A DNA stretch of 64,000 nt from an uncultured Aliiroseovarius sp. Lineage in GTDB: Bacteria; Pseudomonadota; Alphaproteobacteria; Rhodobacterales; Rhodobacteraceae. The DNA lies in NCBI RefSeq assembly GCF_947492455.1, contig NZ_CANLNB010000001.1, positions 558,001 through 622,000 of the forward strand, read 5' to 3'. Below the pieces are notes generated by a model. It ran no database searches, was not told the DNA's origin, and worked only from the letters and a program-made list of their open reading frames with translations. A program made the translations under genes and the position numbers. Shown here piece after piece: positions 34,652 through 43,852 of this stretch; positions within the stretch are counted from its first letter, which is position 1; each line of letters opens with the position of its first letter.

Positions 34652-35320
34652 TTATTCTGCTGCGACCGCGCTGGGATCGGCGGTGGTACGCAGATACGGC
34701 AGCTTGATGTCGATCTCGCCAAATTTCTCTTTCGCGGCCTCATCGCTGAGCGACAGGGCGACGATGACGTCCTGACCTTTGACCCAGTTCGCCGGGGTAG
34801 CGATCGGTGTGTTGAAGGTGGCCTGCAGGCCGTCCAATGCGCGCAGCACCTCGGCGAAGTTGCGGCCCACCGACATCGGGTAAGTCATGACCAACTGCAC
34901 CTTCTTGTCAGGCGAAATGATAAAGACCGACCGGACCGAGGCGCTGTCAGCCGCAGTGCGCCCGTCGGGCAGATAGGCTTCGGCGGGCAACATGTCGAAC
35001 AGCTTCGACACGGCCAGATCTTCGTCTGCGATGATCGGGAATCCTGCTTTCGCGCCCGAGAAGCCTTCGATGTCGGCTTTCCACGACACGTGCTCTTCTG
35101 CGCTGTCGACGGACAGGCCAATCACCTTGGTGCCGCGCTTTTCCCATTCATCAGCCAGTTGCGCGACGGCGCCGAACTCGGTCGTGCAAACCGGGGTATA
35201 GTCTTTCGGGTGCGAGAAAAGGATGGCCCAGCTGTCGCCAATCCAGTCATGAAATTTGATTTCGCCCTGATCCGTTTCGGCAGTGAAATTCGGCACGATA
35301 TCGTTGATGCGCAGTCCCAT
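34652..35320 (-). CDS. 1-Cys peroxiredoxin (Prx6-type)
   Basis: A 222-residue peroxidase. The peroxidatic cysteine lies in SHPKDYTPVCTTEFG. The long C-terminal extension (about 160-222, with GQDVIVALSLSDEAAKEKF) is typical of the Prx6 group, and no resolving cysteine is seen in the usual 2-Cys position. It reduces hydrogen peroxide and organic hydroperoxides. The gene is divergent from an aldehyde dehydrogenase across a 193-base region with two perfect palindromes, suggesting shared regulation. Confidence 0.92.
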   Translation of the reverse strand: MGLRINDIVPNFTAETDQGEIKFHDWIGDSWAILFSHPKDYTPVCTTEFGAVAQLADEWEKRGTKVIGLSVDSAEEHVSWKADIEGFSGAKAGFPIIADEDLAVSKLFDMLPAEAYLPDGRTAADSASVRSVFIISPDKKVQLVMTYPMSVGRNFAEVLRALDGLQATFNTPIATPANWVKGQDVIVALSLSDEAAKEKFGEIDIKLPYLRTTADPSAVAAE

Positions 35321-35425
35321 TCGTCGTTCTCCTATAGATGTAAATTCTGCTTAAAGAACAGGTAGGTTTCTTGGCTCAGGATGAAAGTCTGGTGCGACAG
35401 TTTGATCCAACTTGATTTCATCTGA

Positions 35426-35466
35426 ATAATTTGATCAAATTATGATTCCACGGGTTGCGCAACCCG
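35426..35466. promoter_or_regulatory. Two perfect palindromes in the peroxiredoxin/ALDH divergent region
   Basis: An 18-base perfect palindrome ATAATTTGATCAAATTAT (35426-35443) and a 16-base one, CGGGTTGCGCAACCCG (35451-35466), lie within 41 bases. TTTGAT-type half-sites also occur just upstream (35401-35417). They look like operator sites for a dimeric regulator, possibly LysR-type (T-N11-A), serving either or both genes. Confidence 0.5.
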
Positions 35467-35513
35467 CGCCACGGTGCCACAGTGCCCGCAAACCCGTCCA
35501 AGGAGTCAGGAAT

Positions 35514-36953
35514 ATGATCGAGAAACGCGACTTTTACATCAACGGCAAATGGGTCGCCCCAGCCGCCGCCAACGATTGCAATGTGATTGACCCTTCGACC
35601 GAAGAGGTCTGCGCGGTCATCTCGCTTGGTGATCAGGCGGATACGGATGCCGCCGTGGCCGCCGCCAAGGAAGCCTTCAAGACCTGGGGCTTTTCATCCA
35701 AGGCCGAGCGTCTGGAGCTGATCGAGAGCATTCTCGAAATCTACAACCGTCGCGCGGAAGATCTGGCCCAAGCCATGAGCCTTGAGATGGGTGCGCCGAT
35801 TGACCTGTCGCGCAGCTCGCAAGTGGGCGCGGGAAGCTGGCACATCAAGAACTTCATCCGTGCCTTCAAAGATTTTGAATTCGACAAGATGCTGAGCGAG
35901 CGTGCCCCGAACGACCGTCTGCTCTATGAACCCGTTGGAGTAACCGCGCTGATCACACCGTGGAACTGGCCGATGAACCAGGTGACGCTGAAGGTTGTGG
36001 CTGCCGCCGCCGCTGGCTGTACCATGGTTCTGAAACCTTCCGAAGTCGCGCCGCTATCCTCGATCGTCTGGTCCGAGATCATGGACGAAGCCGGCACCCC
36101 TGCTGGTGTCTACAACATGGTGAACGGCGATGGTGTGGGCGTTGGCAGCCAGCTGACCTCGCATCCTGACGTGGACATGGTCAGCTTCACTGGTTCGACC
36201 CGTGCAGGCATCGCGATTTCGAAAGCGGCCGCCGACACGATCAAACGCGTAGCGCTGGAACTGGGCGGCAAAGGGGCCAACATCCTGTTTGAAGATGCGG
36301 ATGAGAAAGCCGTGAAGCGTGGCGTGCTGCATATGATGCAGAACACCGGTCAAAGCTGTAACGCGCCGTCGCGCATGCTGGTCCAAAGCTCGATCTATGA
36401 TCGTGTGGTTGAAGAGGCCGCCGAGGTTGCAAACAAGGTGCAGGTCGGTCCCGCATCCGAGGAAGGCCGCCATATCGGCCCCGTCGTGAACGAGCTTCAG
36501 TGGAACAAGATCCAGGATCTGATCCAGAAAGGCATCGACGAAGGCGCGCGCCTTGTGGCCGGTGGCACCGGGCGTCCTGACGGTCTGAACAAAGGCTACT
36601 TTGTGAAGCCCACCGTCTTTGCCGACGTGACCAATGACATGACCATCGGCCGCGAGGAAATCTTCGGCCCGGTTCTGTCGATCATGAAGTTCGACACGGA
36701 AGAAGAAGCCATCGAGATCGCGAATGACACCGTCTATGGCTTAACCAACTACATCCAGACGCAGGACGGCGCCCGCGCCAACCGCGTGGCCCGCCAGATG
36801 CGCTCGGGCATGGTCGAGATGAACGGCACCTCGCGCGCGGCAGGCTCGCCCTTTGGCGGCTACAAGCAGTCCGGCAACGGGCGCGAGGGCGGCATTCTGG
36901 GGATCGAGGACTTCTTGGAAGTCAAAGCCGTGTCGGGCTGGTCGAACGACTGA
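35514..36953 (+). CDS. NAD(P)-dependent aldehyde dehydrogenase
   Basis: A 479-residue ALDH. The catalytic cysteine is in QNTGQSCNAPSR, the general-base glutamate in LELGGKGANI, and the cofactor region in ALITPWNWPMNQ and FTGSTRAG. It oxidises an aldehyde to a carboxylate; the substrate is not evident. The start at 35514 has AGGAG nine bases upstream. An in-frame ATG at 35442 falls inside the palindromic operator region and is unlikely. A strong terminator follows. Confidence 0.92.
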   Translation: MIEKRDFYINGKWVAPAAANDCNVIDPSTEEVCAVISLGDQADTDAAVAAAKEAFKTWGFSSKAERLELIESILEIYNRRAEDLAQAMSLEMGAPIDLSRSSQVGAGSWHIKNFIRAFKDFEFDKMLSERAPNDRLLYEPVGVTALITPWNWPMNQVTLKVVAAAAAGCTMVLKPSEVAPLSSIVWSEIMDEAGTPAGVYNMVNGDGVGVGSQLTSHPDVDMVSFTGSTRAGIAISKAAADTIKRVALELGGKGANILFEDADEKAVKRGVLHMMQNTGQSCNAPSRMLVQSSIYDRVVEEAAEVANKVQVGPASEEGRHIGPVVNELQWNKIQDLIQKGIDEGARLVAGGTGRPDGLNKGYFVKPTVFADVTNDMTIGREEIFGPVLSIMKFDTEEEAIEIANDTVYGLTNYIQTQDGARANRVARQMRSGMVEMNGTSRAAGSPFGGYKQSGNGREGGILGIEDFLEVKAVSGWSND

Positions 36954-36977
36954 CCCGAACCACAGACTGAACACATG

Positions 36978-37006
36978 CACCCCCGGCCGGTCCGGGGGTG
37001 TTTTTT
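36978..37006 (+). terminator. Strong intrinsic terminator after the ALDH gene
   Basis: CACCCCCGG and CCGGGGGTG form a perfect nine-base stem with a five-base loop, followed by six T residues (37001-37006). This is a textbook rho-independent terminator 25 bases after the stop. Confidence 0.9.
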
Positions 37007-37108
37007 GTCCAGATCGTTTGATTTCAATCATAGCTCGCGCCGCTGCCACATGGCTGTTACATCTTTGGTATGAATGCATAACCCAACGCGCGACACAGGA
37101 AGGGGCAT

Positions 37109-37849
37109 ATGACCGATACGCTTGGAAAGCTGTTCGGCTATTTGGGCGGGACCGCCCGTGACCTTGCTCCGATCCTTCTGATCGTGGGCTTCTTCCAGCT
37201 TGTGGTCTTGCAGCAACCGATTGACAATATTGGGCAATTCGCACTGGGCTTCCTGTTCGTCCTGTTGGGCCTGACGGTGTTCATCCGCGGACTCGACATG
37301 GCGCTGTTTCCACTGGGCGAGGCGTTGGCGAATGCGCTGGCCCTGCGTGGTTCACTGCCACTTTTGGTCCTCTTTGCCTTCAGCCTTGGCTTCGGTACCA
37401 CCGTCGCCGAGCCCGCCCTGATCGCTGTAGGCGCCGAGGCCGCGACTGTCATGTCCGAGGCGGGCGTGATTGGTCAAAGCGAGGCCGAACTGAGTTTCAT
37501 GGCGACCGCTCTGCGCTATACCGTGGCCGCGTCCGTCGGCGCATCACTGGTCTTGGGCGTCTTTCGCATCCTGATGGGCTGGCCGATCCAATGGCTGATC
37601 ATCGGAGGCTACATCTGTGTGGTGGTTCTGACTCCCATCGCCCCGCGCGAGATTGTAGGGATCGCCTATGACAGCGGGGGCGTCACGACCTCGACCATCA
37701 CGGTGCCGCTGGTGACGGCGCTGGGTGTCGGTCTGGCTTCCGTCATCAAGGGCCGAAACCCGATGATCGACGGGTTCGGGCTGATCGCCTTTGCCTCGTT
37801 GATGCCGATCATCTTCGTGTTGTTGTTCGGATTGGTGGTGGCGACATGA
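37109..37849 (+). CDS. DUF1538 membrane protein, first copy
   Basis: A 246-residue inner-membrane protein with about seven hydrophobic segments. It has the DUF1538 marks: [13 protein letters not shown] near the N-terminus, [30 protein letters not shown] and the repeat motif [19 protein letters not shown]. Function is not established; the fold looks transporter-like. AGGAAGGGG precedes the ATG. Its stop overlaps the second DUF1538 gene by four bases, so the two are coupled and likely form one heteromeric membrane unit. Confidence 0.85.
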   Translation: MTDTLGKLFGYLGGTARDLAPILLIVGFFQLVVLQQPIDNIGQFALGFLFVLLGLTVFIRGLDMALFPLGEALANALALRGSLPLLVLFAFSLGFGTTVAEPALIAVGAEAATVMSEAGVIGQSEAELSFMATALRYTVAASVGASLVLGVFRILMGWPIQWLIIGGYICVVVLTPIAPREIVGIAYDSGGVTTSTITVPLVTALGVGLASVIKGRNPMIDGFGLIAFASLMPIIFVLLFGLVVAT

Positions 37850-38643
37850 TCACGATCCTGACGGACCTTTTTTGGACCTTCCTGAGCGTTGTGCGCGACG
37901 TGCTGCCGATCGCGGCGGTGCTACTCTTGTTCCAGCTCGTCATCCTACGCAAGCCGATCCCGCATCCGCAGAAGGTCGCCGTGGGCATGTTCTACGTGCT
38001 TCTAGGGCTGGCGCTGTTCCTGTCAGGGCTGGAGCTTGCCCTGTTCCCGCTGGGCCGCGAGATGGCCGCACAACTGACCGACCCGTCCTTCCTTGGCATC
38101 GAACCCGGCGGTGTCGTTCAATGGCTGGACTATTACTGGGTCTATATCTTCGCTTTCGCCATCGGCTTTGCGACGACCATCGCCGAGCCGTCCCTGATTG
38201 CCGTCGCCTTGAAGGCGCAGGAGGCCTCGGGTGGCGCGGTCAAGGCGAATGGGCTGCGGATCGCTGTGGCCTTTGGGGTTGCTATCAGCCTTGCGGTGGG
38301 GACGTTCCGTATCGTGACGGGTACGCCGCTCTATCAATACATGATCGTGGGCTATGTGATCGTGGTGATCCAGACGCTGATGGCGCCGCGCATGATCATT
38401 CCGCTGGCCTACGACAGCGGCGGGGTGACGACCTCGACTGTGACGGTGCCTTTGGTGGCGGCCCTTGGGCTGGGCCTTGCCAGCACCGTGCCGGGGCGCA
38501 GCCCCCTTCTGGATGGGTTTGGCCTGATTGCCTTGGCCAGCCTATTTCCCATGATTACCGTGATGGGCTATGCCCAAATCAGCAACTGGCTGTCGCGCCG
38601 CAAGGCCGATCAGGACAGCCAAGGAGAGAACCATGAAGTTTAA
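37846..38643 (+). CDS. DUF1538 membrane protein, second copy
   Basis: A 265-residue paralogue of the preceding gene, again with about seven membrane segments. The shared elements recur in the same order: [43 protein letters not shown] and [19 protein letters not shown]. Sequence and order argue that the two genes are halves of an internally duplicated transporter-like protein. It overlaps the PII-like gene by 11 bases. A transport or channel role gated by the PII and CBS partners is inferred from this arrangement. Confidence 0.85.
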   Translation: MITILTDLFWTFLSVVRDVLPIAAVLLLFQLVILRKPIPHPQKVAVGMFYVLLGLALFLSGLELALFPLGREMAAQLTDPSFLGIEPGGVVQWLDYYWVYIFAFAIGFATTIAEPSLIAVALKAQEASGGAVKANGLRIAVAFGVAISLAVGTFRIVTGTPLYQYMIVGYVIVVIQTLMAPRMIIPLAYDSGGVTTSTVTVPLVAALGLGLASTVPGRSPLLDGFGLIALASLFPMITVMGYAQISNWLSRRKADQDSQGENHEV

Positions 38644-38986
38644 ACTGATCATTGTGATGACACAGGATGAACTGACGGACACCGCCATCGAAGCGGCCCG
38701 CGAGAAAGGCGCAACCGGGTGTACCGTCATCACCTCGGCGCGGGGCGAAGGGTTGAACCCAACAAAGACCTTCTTCGGTCTGACTGTGGGCGGTCAGCGG
38801 GATGTGATCCTGTTTCTGGTCGAAGAACACCACAGCCGTCTGATCCTTGAAAGCATCGGCGCGGCCTGCCGTTTTGACGAAGATCCCGGCACCGGGGTCG
38901 CCTTCCAGTTGGATATCGAGGATGCGATTGGTCTGTCGGGTCAAATCGCCTCGATCCAAGAGGAAATCAGCAAGGAGGACTTGTGA
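38633..38986 (+). CDS. PII-family signalling protein
   Basis: A 117-residue ferredoxin-like-fold protein resembling GlnB/GlnK in size and core ([20 protein letters not shown] and GATGCTVITSARGEG). It has a shortened T-loop region and lacks the canonical GlnB uridylylation-site context, so it is a PII-like variant and probably not the global nitrogen sensor. The ATG at 38633 follows AAGGAGAG; an earlier in-frame start (38570) would lie well inside the DUF1538 gene. PII-type proteins commonly bind a membrane transporter and respond to nucleotides, which fits the two membrane genes upstream. Confidence 0.83.
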   Translation: MKFKLIIVMTQDELTDTAIEAAREKGATGCTVITSARGEGLNPTKTFFGLTVGGQRDVILFLVEEHHSRLILESIGAACRFDEDPGTGVAFQLDIEDAIGLSGQIASIQEEISKEDL

Positions 38987-39390
38987 TGGACGAGAACACG
39001 AAAAAGGTCCGGGATGTGATGCAGGGCACGATCTATATGATCAGTGGTCTGGCAACTGTGCGCGAAGCTGTGAACGAGATGGAGGCCAAGGGCGTCACTG
39101 CGCTGATCATAGAACGGCGGCACGAAGATGATGAATACGGCATCGTCTCGATCGATATGATCGCTGAACGGGCGATCGCGCTGAACAAGTCGCTGGACCG
39201 CACCAATGTCTACGAGGTGATGGACAAGCCCGCCCTGACGGTCTCGGACCACATGGCGGTTAAATACGCCGTGCGTCTTCTGTCGCGTCTGGATCACCGC
39301 CGCGCCTTGGTGATCGAGCACGGCAAAGCTTGCGGGCTGGTGACGCTGCGCGACATGGTGCTGAGCTATGCGAAGGCGCAAGACAGCTAA
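38986..39390 (+). CDS. CBS-domain protein
   Basis: A 134-residue protein made of a tandem CBS pair (about 10-70 and 72-132). Visible core motifs are VRDVMQGTIYMISGLATVREA, GIVSIDMIAERAIA and the second-motif ending CGLVTLRDMVLSY. CBS pairs bind adenine nucleotides and gate enzymes or transporters. The start codon overlaps the PII stop by one base after AAGGAGG, giving a tightly coupled four-gene operon with the two DUF1538 genes. It converges on the LysM/solute-binding genes across a hairpin. Confidence 0.88.
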   Translation: MDENTKKVRDVMQGTIYMISGLATVREAVNEMEAKGVTALIIERRHEDDEYGIVSIDMIAERAIALNKSLDRTNVYEVMDKPALTVSDHMAVKYAVRLLSRLDHRRALVIEHGKACGLVTLRDMVLSYAKAQDS

Positions 39391-39415
39391 CACGCCCTTG
39401 AGCATCTCAAACGAA

Positions 39416-39441
39416 AATGGCCGGCATAATCGCCGGCCATT
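39416..39441. terminator. Bidirectional terminator between CBS and LysM/SBP genes
   Basis: AATGGCCGGC and GCCGGCCATT make a perfect ten-base stem with a six-base loop between convergent stops at 39390 and 39468. A-rich and T-rich flanks are short. Confidence 0.7.
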
Positions 39442-39467
39442 CGCATATTCAGACTAAGCGGTGTGGC

Positions 39468-40568
39468 TTAGTTCGCGTTCATGCGGTCGTTATGCTCGCG
39501 CAGGGTGTCCGAGATGATGGCGTACCATTCACCCGACTCACGCATCTCGTTCAGACCTTTGTTCATCATGGCGACGTACTGACGGCCGAACGGGTTGGTG
39601 CGGTGCACAAGGAAGGCCAGCGACGACAGGGTCGACACGAAGGGGTTCTCGACCAGATCGTTCTGGGTCAGGCCCATTTCGCTCATTGTGTCAGCAGCGA
39701 GCTGAACTTCGAACGAAGCAGCGTCGGCGGTGCCGTTCAGAACGGCGTCCAGACATTCACGCGCGGTGGTCGGGCGGACCACATTCACGTTGTCTGCGTT
39801 CAGACCTTGCTCTTCAAGGTCGATCATGCTCCAGCCGTCCATACGGCAGATCGTGGCGCCTTCAAACTCGGCGAAGGTGGTCGCGTTGACATATTGGCTT
39901 TCCGGCAGAGTGTAGAAGCCGCGTACGGTGTCATAGACGGGCACGGTGGCGTAGAACTGCGTGCAGCGCGTGGTGGTTTCTTCCGACCATTCATAGGAAC
40001 GGTTGGTACAGTCGGGCATGGTCCAGGCAACCGACACGTCGAATGCGCCCAGCGGCAGCAGCGTGCTGAGGTGCGCGCCCCAGTCATCCACGAAGCTAAC
40101 CGAGTAGTCGCGCGAGTTGCCGGCGCGGTGCAGGCTGGTCGTCGCGATACGGGTCATGAAGCCACCGCCGTTCAGCGATTCGTCGGTGAAGGGGGCCCAG
40201 CCGTTGCCGGTGACCAGACGGATCGGAGGCTCATAAGCGTTCGAACGGCGGGTGTTCTGGAAACGGTTTTCCTCGGCCGCGATCACTTCCTGTGCCGAAC
40301 GACCGTCGGGCAGGCTGCCATCCTCACAGGGCATGGCCAGCACCAGACCCGGTTCCAGGTCGTTGGGGTTGCTGACGATGTTGCGGTTCGCGTTGAAGAT
40401 CTGCTGGTAGTTCGAAGTGCCATAGGCGGTGATGGCGATGGTCGCCAGCGTGTCACCGTCGGCTACGGTATAGTTGGTACAGGCCTGCTGAGCGCTTGCC
40501 ATACCGGCCGACAAGGCGACGGTAGCGGTCGTCGCGATTGCAAGCTTCTGTGCAGTTTGTTTAAACAT
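39468..40568 (-). CDS. Secreted LysM plus solute-binding-domain protein (distal copy)
   Basis: A 366-residue exported protein. A signal peptide (ATTATVALSAGMASA) is followed by a LysM domain (about 29-82, with NYTVADGDTLATIAITAYG and a closing MPC). A family-3 periplasmic solute-binding-like domain covers about 95-366 (IRLVTGNGWAPFTDES). LysM should anchor it to peptidoglycan, an uncommon partner for a binding protein. No ABC permease or ATPase is adjacent, so it is more likely a sensor than a transport component. It is a paralogue of the next gene upstream and ends the kinase/FHA/PP2C run. Confidence 0.85.
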   Translation of the reverse strand: MFKQTAQKLAIATTATVALSAGMASAQQACTNYTVADGDTLATIAITAYGTSNYQQIFNANRNIVSNPNDLEPGLVLAMPCEDGSLPDGRSAQEVIAAEENRFQNTRRSNAYEPPIRLVTGNGWAPFTDESLNGGGFMTRIATTSLHRAGNSRDYSVSFVDDWGAHLSTLLPLGAFDVSVAWTMPDCTNRSYEWSEETTTRCTQFYATVPVYDTVRGFYTLPESQYVNATTFAEFEGATICRMDGWSMIDLEEQGLNADNVNVVRPTTARECLDAVLNGTADAASFEVQLAADTMSEMGLTQNDLVENPFVSTLSSLAFLVHRTNPFGRQYVAMMNKGLNEMRESGEWYAIISDTLREHNDRMNAN

Positions 40569-40607
40569 TTCCTATCCTCCAGGTATTCTTATCGGCCCGG
40601 AAAGGCC

Positions 40608-41837
40608 TTAGCTATTTTCCATTTGATGGCGCAAAGCGGTGGACACGATGTCCCGCCATTCGCCAGATTGTTGCATGATGTCCAAACCCCGGTTCAGGAT
40701 CTCGAGCACAGCTTCCCCGTCGGGATTGTCCACATGGGTCATGACGTTCAGACCCTTGATCGCTGCAAGGTTGGGGTTTTCGATGATTTCGTCCGTGTAG
40801 CCGAGGCGGCTGATGGCCTCGACGGCGAGGTGCGCTTCGATGGCGACGATGTCGACAGTGCCGTTGGCAACGGCGTCAAAGCAGGCGTCGGGTTCTGTAG
40901 GCCGGACCAAGGTGATGGCCGGTTCATACAGGCCAACCGCGTCCATGTGGCTGAGCGACCAGCCTTCGGGACGGCAAATCGTGGCGCCCGCGAAGTCTGC
41001 GTGGCTCATGGCGGTTTCGTAGCCCGAGCCATTGCGCGCGAAATAGGTGTCGACCACCTCGTAGAACGGGTTCGAGAAGTTATAGGTCTCGCAGCGCGCG
41101 CGGTCGCTTGACGACAACCCGTCCGCGTCTTCGCAATTCGGGCGCGACCACGGGAATGTGCCGTCGAACGCAAGGGTCGGCATCAAAAGGTCCAGATGCG
41201 AGTTCCAGTCGTTCACGAACTGGATCTTATAGGCCTGTTCCGGCGCGGCACGCAGAAAGGCGGTTTCAACCAGCTTGGTATAAAGCCCGCGGTTGGGCAG
41301 CGCTTCGTCGGTGAAGGGTGAATAGTTTCCGCCGGTGATCAGCAGAATCTGGCGCTCGTCCACGGGCGAGGTGCCCGGCTTGGCGGCCTTGCGGATCAGT
41401 GCAGCCCCTTCGGCGCGGGCAGCTTCGATCGCAGCAGCGGCGTCAGCTTTCGCGGCCGCGACAGCCTCGGCGGTGGCTTTCTGCGCTTCTGCGATGGCGG
41501 CTTCGGCGCGGGCTTCGGCTTCGGCGATCAGCTCTGCCGACATCTCGCGTGCCATCTTCTCGGCTTCGGTCAGATCTGCGGTGTTGGCTGCCGAACGGTT
41601 CGTCGGGCAGGGGATCTTCAGAGTCATGCCCACGCGGATGATGTTGGGGTCTTTCCCAATGGCATCTTTGTTCGCGTTATAGATCTGACGGAAATCCGTG
41701 CTGCCGAATACACGCAAAGAAATCTCGCGCAGGCTGTCGCCGCGTTCGACCACATAATTCGAGCAAGCCTCTTGAGCAACGGCGGAACCAGCCATTGCAG
41801 TTAGGGCGAGACCAGAGGCGAAGAAGAGGTTTCTCAT
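40608..41837 (-). CDS. Secreted LysM plus solute-binding-domain protein (proximal copy)
   Basis: A 409-residue paralogue of the protein at 39468-40568. It has a signal peptide, a LysM domain (about 25-80, NYVVERGDSLREISLRVFG), then an Ala/Glu-rich helical stretch (about 88-150) that the other copy lacks. The solute-binding-like domain spans about 160-409 (ITGGNYSPFTDEALPNRG). The Ala-rich helix may form a coiled coil that spaces the sensor from peptidoglycan. The gene lies 33 bases after the PP2C gene on the same strand, hence likely one transcript with the phospho-signalling genes. Confidence 0.85.
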   Translation of the reverse strand: MRNLFFASGLALTAMAGSAVAQEACSNYVVERGDSLREISLRVFGSTDFRQIYNANKDAIGKDPNIIRVGMTLKIPCPTNRSAANTADLTEAEKMAREMSAELIAEAEARAEAAIAEAQKATAEAVAAAKADAAAAIEAARAEGAALIRKAAKPGTSPVDERQILLITGGNYSPFTDEALPNRGLYTKLVETAFLRAAPEQAYKIQFVNDWNSHLDLLMPTLAFDGTFPWSRPNCEDADGLSSSDRARCETYNFSNPFYEVVDTYFARNGSGYETAMSHADFAGATICRPEGWSLSHMDAVGLYEPAITLVRPTEPDACFDAVANGTVDIVAIEAHLAVEAISRLGYTDEIIENPNLAAIKGLNVMTHVDNPDGEAVLEILNRGLDIMQQSGEWRDIVSTALRHQMENS

Positions 41838-41870
41838 ATTTGTCGTGGGTCCTCAGTTAGAAGCGTGGTT

Positions 41871-42656
41871 TCAAATATTCAGGGGTTTGATCACAGCGAT
41901 CGTGATGTTGTCTTGGTCCGGATGGGCCTTGGCGCGCAGGGCCTGCACAAGGGCCACGGCAAGGTCGCGGGCGGGATTGTCTTTGTGAGCGATGGCAAGA
42001 GACTGGATCTGGTCATCGTCCAGATACTGAAGCCCATCGCTGGCCGCCAAAATCACGTCGCCCTTGGCCAGTTCGACCGGCGCGTCCGGGCAATCCAGCT
42101 TGGGCACAGGCGCGCCCATGATGACCGAGGTCAGCTGATTGCGGTCGGGATGGGAGCGGGCCTCTTCCTCGGACAGGGTGCCATCTGACACCTGCGCGTC
42201 GATCATCGGGGCCATCGAGTGGTCCTCGTTGATCTGCATCATGAACCCGTTACGACACAGATAGAGCGGCGAATCCCCGACGGACACCCAGTTCAGATGC
42301 TTGCCGCGCAACAGAACGCCCAGAAGGGTGGACCCCATACGCAGGTCAGAATCGCTTTCCTCAAGATAGGCCGCCACGGCATCGTTGGTGCGCAGCGCGA
42401 TTTGCGTCAGGTTTTCCGTCACCTGATCATCCGCGCAGCCACCGTTTTCCAGAAGGCCATCCAGTTCCGTCTGCCACGTAGCCTTCACCAGGCCCGAGGC
42501 AACGTCCCCGGCATCGTGTCCGCCCATGCCGTCCGCGACGACGACATATCCCGAATCCAAGGCATCGAAGAAACGCGCAGCAATTGCGTCTTCCTGCGTG
42601 TCACGTTTGCCCTGATCCGCCACGAGGGCGATGTCATATGCCGGGTTGGCCAACAT
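41871..42656 (-). CDS. PP2C-family Ser/Thr protein phosphatase
   Basis: A 261-residue cytoplasmic PPM/PP2C phosphatase. Metal-binding motifs are seen in KRDTQEDAIAA, VVADGMGGHDAGDVASG and the C-terminal DQDNITIAVI. It should reverse phosphorylation by the Ser/Thr kinase encoded upstream at 43853-45883. The start is two bases after the FHA-gene stop, so expression is coupled. The kinase, FHA reader and PP2C eraser set is complete and contiguous. Confidence 0.92.
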   Translation of the reverse strand: MLANPAYDIALVADQGKRDTQEDAIAARFFDALDSGYVVVADGMGGHDAGDVASGLVKATWQTELDGLLENGGCADDQVTENLTQIALRTNDAVAAYLEESDSDLRMGSTLLGVLLRGKHLNWVSVGDSPLYLCRNGFMMQINEDHSMAPMIDAQVSDGTLSEEEARSHPDRNQLTSVIMGAPVPKLDCPDAPVELAKGDVILAASDGLQYLDDDQIQSLAIAHKDNPARDLAVALVQALRAKAHPDQDNITIAVIKPLNI

Positions 42657-42658
42657 GC

Positions 42659-43657
42659 TTAGGCGTCCTGCCAGTCAAAGCTGTCGTCGCAGAACGCGAC
42701 AAAGCGCAAGGTGGTGTCGCTGATGCGGATCATGTCGCCATTCGACAGGGGAACAGTGCTGAGCACCGGACCACCGTTCAGGCGCACCAGATTGGCCTTG
42801 CCTCCGTGACCCAGATAGCAGGTGCGGTCTTCAGCGTTGTAGGCCACAACCGCATGCCCGGCGCGCGAGATGCCATTGTCGCCAAAGTCCAGCTGAACCG
42901 CCTGATCGTCGTTGCGACCGATCTGCGCCAGACCTTCCACCAGCGCAAAGCTGGTGCCGCGACCCGGGCCTTGGGTGATGACCAGCCAGCCCACCGGGAA
43001 GGAGTTCTGCGCGACCACCTGCTTGGCGACCGGAGCGGCCTCCATGCTTTCTTGCACGTGCGAGTCAGGGCGTTCGAAGCCCAAGAACGTGGTTTTCACA
43101 CGCTCGCTGCGGTCCGCCGCGGGGGCGGGGGCAGCGGGGGCCGGTACGGGCTCGGGCGCGATCTCGGCTTGCGGGACTTCGGCCACTTCCAGTGTTTCGG
43201 TCATCGCGATGCCAGGGGTGCGTCCGGGCAGATCTTCGGCCAGAATCGTGTTCACGATGGCATCCGCATCCGCGTCTGCGGCGTCGTTTTCAACAGCAGG
43301 GGCAGGTTGGGCCGCCGGGGCAGGCTCGACCTCTGGGGCTGCTTCGGCCACGGGGGCCTCTTCGACTTCGATCGGGGCGATCTCTTCGGCCGCAACCGGT
43401 GCGATGTCTTCAATCGGCGCGATATCCTCGGCGCGGATTTCGTCGATCTGGATGTCTTCCACGGGTTCTTCCGCGACCGCTTCGGGCTCGGCTTCCGTGG
43501 TCTGGTTCCCTCCGGCCAAAGCTTGTCGAAGGGCGTTCAGGTCCGCAATTGGCTCTTCCGAGGCTTCGTCACGATCTTCCTCGTGCGATTCGTCCTTGTT
43601 TGCGTGTTTAGCGCTACCTTCAAGCAGCCGGCTCAGCGGGCTTTTATATTTGAACAT
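42659..43657 (-). CDS. FHA-domain protein with long acidic Pro/Ala-rich N-terminus
   Basis: A roughly 333-residue protein. The first 210 residues are acidic and low in complexity (many Glu, Pro and Ala runs, such as EEPVEDIQIDEIRAEDIAPI). A C-terminal FHA domain (about 225-325) has the pThr-binding marks AQIGRNDD, GISRAGH and RLNGGP. FHA domains read phosphothreonine, so this is the probable reader in the kinase-phosphatase pair. The ATG at 43657 gives a basic FKYKSPLSRLL start; an in-frame start at 43687 is possible. Confidence 0.87.
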   Translation of the reverse strand: MFKYKSPLSRLLEGSAKHANKDESHEEDRDEASEEPIADLNALRQALAGGNQTTEAEPEAVAEEPVEDIQIDEIRAEDIAPIEDIAPVAAEEIAPIEVEEAPVAEAAPEVEPAPAAQPAPAVENDAADADADAIVNTILAEDLPGRTPGIAMTETLEVAEVPQAEIAPEPVPAPAAPAPAADRSERVKTTFLGFERPDSHVQESMEAAPVAKQVVAQNSFPVGWLVITQGPGRGTSFALVEGLAQIGRNDDQAVQLDFGDNGISRAGHAVVAYNAEDRTCYLGHGGKANLVRLNGGPVLSTVPLSNGDMIRISDTTLRFVAFCDDSFDWQDA

Positions 43658-43852
43658 GGCAACTTCACCTTTCACTCTCTTCGCCAAGACTGGGGCTTGG
43701 TCTGTGACGTCTCATTCCAGCCGGACAGTACGCCCAGACAGAGTTTGATGTGGATACTCGGTTACTTGCTAAATACTGCGGCGGATCCAACATCCGCCCG
43801 GGCGCGTCGGCCCGCAGAGAACACTTTCTGGCAGTCAGTTCATTGGGTCGTG

